NCBI GenBank assembly: GCA_965199875.1
Contig: OZ241346.1
Coordinates: 1,178,001 to 1,242,000 of the forward strand
DNA: 64,000 bases
Origin: VXYL01 sp965199875
Lineage (GTDB): Bacteria > Pseudomonadota > Gammaproteobacteria > Pseudomonadales > Azotimanducaceae
Direction of reading: 5' to 3'
Position numbers and translations under genes: made by a program
Notes under the pieces: model-generated
The model's input: the letters and a program-made list of their open reading frames with translations, nothing else
What the model was told of the DNA's origin: nothing
Database searches by the model: none
Shown: piece by piece, positions 1 through 8,400 of the stretch
How the letters are laid out: every line of letters begins with the position of its first letter
Numbering within the stretch: position 1 is the stretch's first letter

Positions 1-1982
1 ACGTCCGACAGGCCGTCGAAGGTGCCGGCCTCCAGGGCGATCGGCTCGCGGTTCGTCGAGATCCTTCGGATGCCGGGGCCAGTCCCAAGCCTCGCGTTGT
101 ACACCTTCAGTTCTTGAAGGTTGGCCAGTCCGTCGAACACGCCGGCCGGCAAGGTTTCGCCGGGGCCGATCACCAGGCGCAGCGCGCCGAGGTTCGTCAG
201 CCCGTCGAAGTCGCCCGGCGCCGGCGCCGGCATGGCTTCCTCGACAATCCATTGGGAACTGTTCGGTTTGATGACCCCCCCCAGGTCCAGCCGTCCCACG
301 GTGGCCAGCTCCGCCGCCGACACTTCCCCGCAAGGCAGCCCCAGCTCCGCCAACAGCGCCTCGCGCACCGCCGCCGAGCGTTCGCACACCGGCTTGAGCG
401 GCCTCGTGCCCGGCTGCACGCCCACGTGCATCTCCCCGGCCACCGCCAGCGCCACCTCCCGCTCCCAGCCGGCGTTCGCCGGCACCCGGTACCCGACCAC
501 GCCGCTGCCGACCCCCGACGCCCCGCTCTCCACCGTGGCCACGCCGTCCACCGCCCGCGCCGTCCACGCGCAGCCGGCGTCCGCCTCCACGCGCACCGCG
601 AACGCGCCCCCCTCGGCCGGAATGTCCGCCGGCCCCGACAGCCGGTAGCCGCAGCGCTCCGCGCTCTGCCGCCGCCTCGACACCTCGCGGCGCGTCTCGT
701 TCAGGCTGCGGGCGGCGTCCGCCGGCCCGTCCACGGCGTCCGTCGGCTCCTCCCCGGGAACGCCCAGCGGATGCCCCAGGTGGCGGTGCCGCGGGTTGGA
801 GAAGCGCGGCAGTCTGCCACTCCCCACGACGCTGGCCATGATGGTGAAGTACCACTTGTCCACCCGGAACTCGTAGCCGTGGCTGTACGGGAAGCGCCCG
901 CGGTAGCCGTAGTCCTGGCGATGGTGCCCCAGCCCCATGTCGTGCCCCAGTTCGTGCGCCAGCATGCTGGCGGAACGGATGCTCCAAAGGCTGCAGCAGA
1001 CTCCCGACCCCGATGCCCTGCCGACGGCCCACACGTCGGCCGCGTAGGCGTCCAGGATTGCGTGGAACTCGTCCAGATAGGGGTGGTTGCTGAACTCCTC
1101 GGAGAGGAACAAGTCGAGCCCGTACGGTTTCGGCGGCGCCTCCAGTTCCACGGCGGCGACGAGCTCGATGCGCAGGTCCACCTCCGAGCGGGCGTAGGCG
1201 TCGTTGATCCACGCCACGTGGTGGTCCAGCATGGCCAGGGCGGCGCGGTGCCCCCCGACGTAGAGGCGTGCTGCCGGCGTGTAGAACAGTGCCAAGTCCA
1301 CCACCGAGCCGTCGTCGCCGCCGTCGTCCTCCGCTGAAGGGCCCGCCCCGGCGGCCGGTTGCCGGCGCGCCGTTCCGCCGGCGTCCGCCAGCGCCGGCGC
1401 CTCGCGGCCGCCGCCGTCCGCCCGCCCGCCGAAGACCGGCCCGCCCGGCGCTGGCGGCGCGCCGCTCCCGCACCGCCAGGAGCGGGGCTCCTTCCGCCTG
1501 ATGGCCTGCAGGCCGCCGCCGAGGGTGCGGATCTCATAGCTGGCCCCGGGCGTCCACACCGTGCCGTAGAACACCTCGCCGTTCGCCACCAGCGTCACCG
1601 CGCTCCCGGCCTCGCCGGCGACGCGCCCGGACAGCGAGTAGCCCCGCCGCGTCGCCGCCGCGCGCTCCAGCACCGCGGTCAGGGAGACGTCCGCGAACAG
1701 GTCCAGCGCCAGTTCGGCCGGCGCGCCGGCCTCCACCGCCCGCCGCGCCTCGGCCAGCGCCCGCAGGTCCGTCCGCGCCACCCGCAGCGGCGCCTCGGCG
1801 AAGCGGGGCCGCAGGCCGTCCTCCGGGAAGGGTCGCGGCGCGTCCGGGATCCGCACCGCCGCGGCGGCCACCTCCGTCTCCGCCGGCGCGGAGAACAGCG
1901 CCGGAGGCGCCGCCGCTTCGACGACGCCCGCCGCGGCCGCCAGCGCCGCCACGGCGCGGACGCGCCATCGGCCCCGTCTCAC
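1..1982 (-). CDS. Secreted LRR metalloprotease, 3' end beyond window
   Basis: Predicted secreted zinc endopeptidase with leucine-rich repeats; the C-terminal part lies past the left edge. The start is a GTG whose GTGA overlaps the TGA of the upstream paralogue, implying translational coupling. A signal peptide rich in Ala (about residues 10-25) is followed by a propeptide with a YSLSGRVAG-type beta region. The catalytic motif HELGHDMGLGH begins near residue 343. FPYSHGYEF and a Met-turn TIMAS follow, as in reprolysin-like metzincins. A BACON-like all-beta domain comes next (CGYRLSGPADIP to VQPGTR), then the first LRRs (FDGLTNLGALRL). It is a tandem duplicate of the gene just upstream. The substrate is unknown. 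An ATG eight bases inside the GTG start is out of frame and was rejected. Confidence 0.85.
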   Translation of the reverse strand, partial: MRRGRWRVRAVAALAAAAGVVEAAAPPALFSAPAETEVAAAAVRIPDAPRPFPEDGLRPRFAEAPLRVARTDLRALAEARRAVEAGAPAELALDLFADVSLTAVLERAAATRRGYSLSGRVAGEAGSAVTLVANGEVFYGTVWTPGASYEIRTLGGGLQAIRRKEPRSWRCGSGAPPAPGGPVFGGRADGGGREAPALADAGGTARRQPAAGAGPSAEDDGGDDGSVVDLALFYTPAARLYVGGHRAALAMLDHHVAWINDAYARSEVDLRIELVAAVELEAPPKPYGLDLFLSEEFSNHPYLDEFHAILDAYAADVWAVGRASGSGVCCSLWSIRSASMLAHELGHDMGLGHHRQDYGYRGRFPYSHGYEFRVDKWYFTIMASVVGSGRLPRFSNPRHRHLGHPLGVPGEEPTDAVDGPADAARSLNETRREVSRRRQSAERCGYRLSGPADIPAEGGAFAVRVEADAGCAWTARAVDGVATVESGASGVGSGVVGYRVPANAGWEREVALAVAGEMHVGVQPGTRPLKPVCERSAAVREALLAELGLPCGEVSAAELATVGRLDLGGVIKPNSSQWIVEEAMPAPAPGDFDGLTNLGALRLVIGPGETLPAGVFDGLANLQELKVYNARLGTGPGIRRISTNREPIALEAGTFDGLSD

Positions 1983-4900
1983 GGCCCGTCCTCCGCCAGC
2001 AGGGACAGGCGCCAGCCGCGCAGGAAGGGGCGCCCGTCCGCCGCATGCACGGCGGCGGCGAACGTCCGCGTCGCCGTGCGGCCGTCGGCGGCGGTGGCGG
2101 TGATCGTCACCGCCGCCTCGCCTTCGCGGCGCGGCGTCACGACCAGCGCGCCGCCCTCCACCGCCGCCTCGGCGACCGCCGGGTCGCTGGACGACGCCGC
2201 GTAGGACGTGCCGGCCATGGGGAACTCCAGGAAGACGTTCTCCAGCGCGATGCGCCAGCGGTCGTCCGTCGACAGCCGGCCGTCCGGCACGCCGTTCAGC
2301 ACCAGCGGCCCGTCCACCTCGACGTGCAGGCCGGTCAGGCAGCTGCCAAGGAAACCATGGAGGAAGGTGTCCTCGCCGCACGGTCCGGGGGTGAGGTCGG
2401 TGAGCAGCTCGGCGGTGGCGACGAAGAGGCCGCCGCCGTCCAGCCGGGCACCCCAAGTGTAGCTGCTGGTTTTGCCCTCCCCGACGTACATGACCACCTG
2501 CGGTCCCTCCCCGTGCCAGAGGCCGCCGGAGGCGGAGAGGCGGAAGCGCAGGTACCTGGGCGCCCCCTGCGGCATGTGCATCGCCACGCTGGGCAGCCAG
2601 CTGCCGTAGTCCAAGCCCGGCGCGCGCCTCGGCCCGGCCTTCAGGACGAAGGGCGCACCCGGATTGCCGTGCAGGGAGAGCTTCCACAAGCCGTTGCCGT
2701 GGGCGAAGAAACGCTCCGGCAGGGCGCGCAGCCGGTTGTCGGCCAGTTGCAGCAGGTGCAGATTGGGCAGCGCGCGCAGCAGGTCCGGCGGCAGCTCCGA
2801 CAGCCGGTTGTCGCGCAGGTCGAGATTCCCCAGATTCGGGAGGTCCTCGTACCACGCCGGATCGAGTTCCGTCAGGCCGACTCCCCTCAGATACAGCCTC
2901 TCCAGAGGGATGCCGCGGAACAGCCCCGGCGGCAGGACGGGAAGCTCGTTCCAGTCCAACTCGATGGTCTCCAGACGGGAGAGGCCGTCGAAGACGCCCG
3001 CCTCCAGGTTCGACAGGGCGGCGATCAGCGACAGGGACGTGAGGCTGTCGGCAACCCCGTGAAAGGCGCCCGGGCGCAGTTCCGAAATCCCGACGTTGAA
3101 GAAGTCGATCGCCCACAGCCTGGGCAGGCCGTCGAAGACGCCCGGTTCGAGAGGGCCCATCGAAGTGCGCCTTCGGGGGCTGGCCGCCTGGAAGATGTGC
3201 AGCTCGTCCAGTCCGGCAAAGACGCCGGGCGGGAGCGACAGCCCCGTGGAATCCTCCAGAATGATCCTGGCCACGCTGGACAGCTCGCCGAAGGCGCCGG
3301 GCTGCAACCCGGAAAGGTCGCTGTCTTCTATGAACAGGAGGTGAACGCGGGGAAGCCCCCGGAAGACCCCGGGGCGGATCCCCGCGACGTTCTCCAGAGA
3401 CAGGCTGTACAAGCCCGACAGGCCGTCGAAGGTGCCGGCCTCCAGGGCGATCGGCTCGCGGTTCGTCGAGATCCTCCGGATGCCGGGGCCGGTGCCAAAC
3501 CTCGCGTGGTGTACGCCCAGGCGCTGCAGGTTGGCCAGCCCGTCGAACACGCCGGCCGGCAAGGTTTCGCCGGGGCCGATCACCAGGTGCAGCGCGGCGA
3601 GGTTCGTCAGCCCGTCGAAGTCGCCCGGCGCCGGCGCCGGCATGGCCTCCTCGACTATCCACTGGTGACTGTCCGGATTGATGACCCCCCCGACGTGCAG
3701 CTCCCGTCCCACGGTGGCCAGCTCCGCCGCCGACACTTCCCCGCAAGGCAGCCCCAGCTCCGCCGACAGCGCCTCGCGCACCGCCGCCGAGCGTTCGCAC
3801 ACCGGCTTGAGCGGCCTCGTGCCCGGCTGCACGCCCACGTGCATCTCCCCGGCCACCGCCAGCGCCACCTCCCGCTCCCAGCCGGCGTTGGCCGGCACCC
3901 GGTACCCGACCACGCCGCTGCCGACCCCCGACGCGCCGCTCTCCACCGTGGCCACGCCGTCCACCGCCCGCGCCGTCCACGCGCAGCCGGCGTCCGCCTC
4001 CACGCGCACCGCGAACGCGCCCCCCTCGGCCGGAATGTCCGCCGGCCCCGACAGCCGGTAGCCGCAGCGCTCCGCGCTCTGCCGCCGCCTCGACACCTCG
4101 CGGCGCGTCTCGTTCAGGCTGCGGGCGGCGTCCGCCGGCCCGTCCACGGCGTCCGTCGGCTCCTCCCCGGGAACGCCCAGCGGATGGCCCAGGTGGCGGT
4201 GCCGCGGGTTGGAGAAGCGCGGCAGTTCGCCCCTCCCCACGAGGTTGCCGACCATGATGGTGAAGTACGTGTACCCGTCCACCTGGAACTCGTAGCCGTG
4301 GCTGTACGGGAAGCGCCCGCGGTAGCCGTAGTCCTGGCGCTGGTGCCCCAGCCCCATGTCGTGCCCCAGCTCGTGCGCCAGGGTGCTGGCGTCGCCGATG
4401 CCCCAGACCGTGCAGCAGACGCCTCCCCCGTTGGCGCCCACGCCGACGGCCCACACGTCGGCCGCGGAGGCGTCCAGGACGGCGTGGAACTCGTCCAGGT
4501 ACGGATGGTCGCGGTGTTGCCGGTCGCGGAACACGTAGGTCCCCAGCCGTTCCGGCGGCGCCTCCAGTCCCACGGCGGCGACGAGCTCGATGCGCAGGTC
4601 CACCTCCGAGCGGGCGTAGGCGTCGTTGATCCACGCCACGTGGTGGTCCAGCATGGCCAGGGCGGCGCGGTGCCCTCCCGCCCAGACCCGCGCGCTCGGC
4701 AGGTAGAACACCGCCAGATCCACCACCGAGCCGTCGTCGCCGCCGTCGTCCTCCGCCGAAGGGCCCGCCCCGGCCGGTTGCCGGCGCGCCGTTCCGCCGG
4801 CGTCCGCCAGCGCCGGCGCCTCGCGGCCGTCGCCGTCCGCCCGCCCGCCGAAGACCGGCCTGCCCGGCGCCGGCGGCGCGCCGCTCCCGCACCGCCAGGA

Positions 4901-5410
4901 GCGGGGCTCCTTCCGCCCGATGGCCTGCAGGCCGCCGACGAGGGTGCGGATCTCGTAGCTGGCCCCGGGCGTCGACACCGTGCCGTAGAACACCTCGCCG
5001 TTCGCCACCAGCGTCACCGCGCTCCCGGCCTCGCCGGCGACGCGCCCGGACAGCGAGTAGCCCCGCCGCGTCGCCGCCGCGCGCTCCAGCACCGCGGTCA
5101 GGGAGACGTCCGCGAACAGGTCCAGCGCCAGTTCCGCCGGCGCGCCGGCTTCCACCGCCCGCCGCGCCTCGGCCAGCGCCCGCAGGTCCGTCCGCGCCAC
5201 CCGCAGCGGCGCCTCGGCGAAGCGGGGCCGCAGGCCGTCCTCCGGGAAGAGTCGCGGCGCGTCCGGGATCCGCGCTGCCGCGGCGGCCGCCTCCGTCTCC
5301 GCCGGCGCGGAGAACAGCGCCGGAGGCGCCGCCGCTTCGACGACGCCCGCCGCCGAAGCAAGGGCCAAGCCCGCCAGCGCCCCGCGCCGATGCCGCGCGG
5401 ACCCCGGCAT
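1979..5410 (-). CDS. Secreted LRR metalloprotease (reprolysin-like, BACON, LRR)
   Basis: Predicted exported 1143-residue zinc protease. The ATG overlaps the stop of the upstream lipoprotein gene as TGATG, so the pair is probably translationally coupled. In order I see a signal peptide (about 1-27), a propeptide (about 45-230) and a metzincin-type catalytic domain. That domain has zinc motif H346, E347, H350, G353, H356 and Met-turn M386 (YFTIMVG). A BACON-like domain follows (C-Y-R-L-S start, ending VQPGTR), then about 400 residues of LRRs of the type PGxFxGLxxLxxLxL. The gene ends in an Ig/cadherin-like domain (ATRTFAAAV) and the family tail PFLRGWRLSLL. An N-terminal VCC pair near residue 331 is an addition relative to the right-arm proteases. 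Metzincin fold and LRR identity rest on motifs; the target is not known. Confidence 0.9.
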   Translation of the reverse strand: MPGSARHRRGALAGLALASAAGVVEAAAPPALFSAPAETEAAAAAARIPDAPRLFPEDGLRPRFAEAPLRVARTDLRALAEARRAVEAGAPAELALDLFADVSLTAVLERAAATRRGYSLSGRVAGEAGSAVTLVANGEVFYGTVSTPGASYEIRTLVGGLQAIGRKEPRSWRCGSGAPPAPGRPVFGGRADGDGREAPALADAGGTARRQPAGAGPSAEDDGGDDGSVVDLAVFYLPSARVWAGGHRAALAMLDHHVAWINDAYARSEVDLRIELVAAVGLEAPPERLGTYVFRDRQHRDHPYLDEFHAVLDASAADVWAVGVGANGGGVCCTVWGIGDASTLAHELGHDMGLGHQRQDYGYRGRFPYSHGYEFQVDGYTYFTIMVGNLVGRGELPRFSNPRHRHLGHPLGVPGEEPTDAVDGPADAARSLNETRREVSRRRQSAERCGYRLSGPADIPAEGGAFAVRVEADAGCAWTARAVDGVATVESGASGVGSGVVGYRVPANAGWEREVALAVAGEMHVGVQPGTRPLKPVCERSAAVREALSAELGLPCGEVSAAELATVGRELHVGGVINPDSHQWIVEEAMPAPAPGDFDGLTNLAALHLVIGPGETLPAGVFDGLANLQRLGVHHARFGTGPGIRRISTNREPIALEAGTFDGLSGLYSLSLENVAGIRPGVFRGLPRVHLLFIEDSDLSGLQPGAFGELSSVARIILEDSTGLSLPPGVFAGLDELHIFQAASPRRRTSMGPLEPGVFDGLPRLWAIDFFNVGISELRPGAFHGVADSLTSLSLIAALSNLEAGVFDGLSRLETIELDWNELPVLPPGLFRGIPLERLYLRGVGLTELDPAWYEDLPNLGNLDLRDNRLSELPPDLLRALPNLHLLQLADNRLRALPERFFAHGNGLWKLSLHGNPGAPFVLKAGPRRAPGLDYGSWLPSVAMHMPQGAPRYLRFRLSASGGLWHGEGPQVVMYVGEGKTSSYTWGARLDGGGLFVATAELLTDLTPGPCGEDTFLHGFLGSCLTGLHVEVDGPLVLNGVPDGRLSTDDRWRIALENVFLEFPMAGTSYAASSSDPAVAEAAVEGGALVVTPRREGEAAVTITATAADGRTATRTFAAAVHAADGRPFLRGWRLSLLAEDGP

Positions 5411-8400
5411 CAGCCGCCGCCCTTGGGCAGCGAGCACTGCCGCACCGTGCCGTTGTCGCTGTGGCACTCCCATAGCCAGTCCTCCAAGGTGTCCGTCTTG
5501 TGTACCACGCCGTAGTCGGTGGTGGTGAGGGTCTCGTCCTCGAACGCCACGTCGCAGCTGTTCGGCGAGGCGCCGCACTCGAACGTCGGCAGGATGTAGC
5601 CGGCCGCCGGCTCGCTCCACTCCTCCTCGCCGTGGCCGCCGAAGCCGGGGTCCGGGCTGCCCGGGCCAGGCTCGCCGGGCCCGGTCGGCGGAGCGGTGCC
5701 GCCGGAAGACGGCAGGCAGCCTATTTCCGTCACCTTCGCCGTGCAGACGCGGGTCCGGTGCTTGCAGTTGAACCAGTTGCGGTCCCGATGTTCGTAGCGG
5801 CAGGTTTCCGGCGCGACGTCGCTGAACGAATGCGCCGTAGTCGTGCATCTGGAGCTGTGGGTGCGCCGCCCGCAGCCGTCGGTGTCGCCGCTGCAGTACG
5901 TGGCCGTGGTCGTGCTGCAGCTGCCGGACTGCCGGTAGCCCGGCGGGCAGGAACTGCTGGCGCAGCGGCACACGGTCCTGGCGTTGCCGCCGTCGGCGTC
6001 GGCGCACGTGGCGCGGGTGGCGCGGGGGCAGGTCGACGGGCAGACGACCTTGCAGGCATTGCCGTCGGCCTCGAACCCGGCGTCGCACCGGCAGGCGCCG
6101 GCGGCGTCCTCGCTGGCGTTGGCCACGCACCCGCACGACAAGGTCTTGTTCACGAGCTTGGGTTCCCGGAGCGCGCCGCAGGAGAGCGCCTTCGCGCAGG
6201 GTGGCGCTGGCGGCCGGGTCGGCGGAGCCGGTGCAGTCGTCGTCATCGCTGCCGGTGTGGTCGCGCTTGATGCAGTTCGGGTTGGTGTGATCGTTGTGCG
6301 TGCAGGACCACCTCCAGATGCCGGTTGTGCCGTTGCAGTTCCAGGACTTTCTGCCGTCGATGCCCTTGCACCTCCAGCGTCGCTGCGCGGCGGTGTCGTC
6401 GAGGTCCTCGTAGACGGTGTTGTTCGCGCACTGGTCGACGGCGTCTCCGCACTTGCCGTCCACCCGGCTGGTGGTCACGGCGGTGGGGTTGCCCTTGGCG
6501 CAGGCGCCGTCCGCAGTGCCGCAGGCGCCGTCCTCGTAGGTGCTGGCCGTCGACCGAGCGTAAGGGAACCGAGATGTCCCATCGTCCTTCCAGTCGCAGG
6601 CGTCGTCGCTGCTCTTCGGTGGCGTCTTGCTGCAGCGGGGGTATTCGTAGCATTTGGACATGGACGCGTCCTCGGTCAAGACGCCGGCGTCGCAGGAGAA
6701 CTTCGCCTTGCCGACGTCGTCGGGATCGTCGTCGCTCACCGCAAGATCTCCGCCGGACGGCAGGTCGATGTCTGCGCTGCACCGGTACGTCTTGATGGCC
6801 GTCGTCACCTGCCACGATGCGGTCTTGCAGCCGGGCTTTTGCTTCTTGCAGGTGCCGGAGTTGCTGCCGTTGCACTTGCCGTCGCAGCGCCACTTGTAGT
6901 GCGTAGTCGTGTCGTCCACGGCGGCGTCGTTGGCCGTGCCGGCCGAACAGCCGTTCCGGACGCTTTCGTCGCAGGCGCCGTTCTCCGGCGAGTTGCCGAC
7001 GTAGGGCATGGTGCTGCTGCCGGAACAGACGGCGCCGCCGCAGGCCGGGCTCGGCTCGGTGCAGCTGCGGGTTTTGGTGCAAGTCTCCCCGCAGGCCGTC
7101 GAACACTCGCTCCAATCGCTCCATCCACCGTTCACGGGCGAGTTGCCGGTGCAGTGCATGGTCCGTCTGCCGGAGCAGGCGGCGCCGCCGCAGGAAGGGC
7201 TCGGACTGGTGCAGCTGCGGGTCTTGGTGCCGGACGCTCCGCAGGTATTCTGCGAGCAGTCGCCCCAGTCGCTCCAGCCGCCGTCCACGGGCGAGCAGCA
7301 GGTGTTGCTGGCGCGATGCCACTGGCCTTTCGTGCAGCGGTAGCTGCAGCTGCCGCCGTGGACGCAGCTGCCAGCCGTGCCGTTCCAGGAGGTTTCGGGC
7401 AGCCGGCAGCCGGACAGCGTGGTCGCGCCGCACATCGCCACGTACGTTGCGCTCACCGTCTTGGCGGCGTCCATGAGTACCTCGCAATAGACGCTCGACG
7501 CGCCTTCGCAGGCACCGCCCCAGGTGTAGAGCTGGTAGCCGGGCGACCCCAGCGCCGTCAAGGTCGTCTTCGTGCCGTGGTCGTAGTTCTCCGCGCAGTC
7601 CGTCCGCAGCCCCGACCCGCACGAGATGCCCGTGCCGGTTACGTAGCCGAGGTTCGACCGCGAGACCGTCAGCTTGCGCTTCTCCCAGACGAAGGTGGCG
7701 CCGACGGTCTCGTCGGCGCCGAGGAGCAGGCGGCAGGTGGTGCTGGCGCTGGCGGAGCAGGCGCCGCTCCATGCCGACAGCTTGCGGTTGACGTCGGGCA
7801 CGGCCTTGAGCGTTATCTCCGTGCCGTGGTCGTACTGCTCCGTGCAGTCCGTGCGGCCGCCGGAGCCGCAGCTGATGCCGCTGGCGGCGACGTAGCCGTT
7901 GCCAGGTCGGGTGACGGTCAGCTTGCGCTTGACCCAGACGAAGGCGGCGCCGACCGTCTTGTCGCCGTCGAGGAGGACGGCGCAGGTGGTGGTGGCGCTG
8001 GCGGAGCAGGCGCCGCTCCATGCCGACAGCTTGCGGTTGGCGTCCGGCTCTGCCGTCAGCTTCACCTTGGTGCCGTGGTCGTACTGCTCCGCGCAGTCCG
8101 TGCGGCCGCCGGAGCCGCAGCTGATGCCGCTGGCGGCGACGTAGCCGTGGCTGGGCCGGGTGACGGTCAGCGTGCGCTTCTCCCAGACGAACGCCGCGCC
8201 GACCGTCTTGTCGCCGTCGAGGAGGACGGCGCAGGTGGTGCTGGCGCTGGCGGAGCAGGCGCCGCTCCATGCGGAGAGCTTGCGGTTGGTGTCCGGCTCT
8301 GCCGTCAGCTCCACCGTCGTGCCGTGGTCGTACTGCTCCGTGCAGTCCGTGCCTTCGTCGCTGGAGCCGCAGTTGATGCCGGCGCCGGTGACGTGGCCGT

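Noticed and set aside
1534..2046. Alternative ATG-started frame at the 5' end of the left-edge protease gene
   Set aside because: It is out of frame with the signal peptide, propeptide and HExxH. The GTG at 1982 gives the full family N-terminus.
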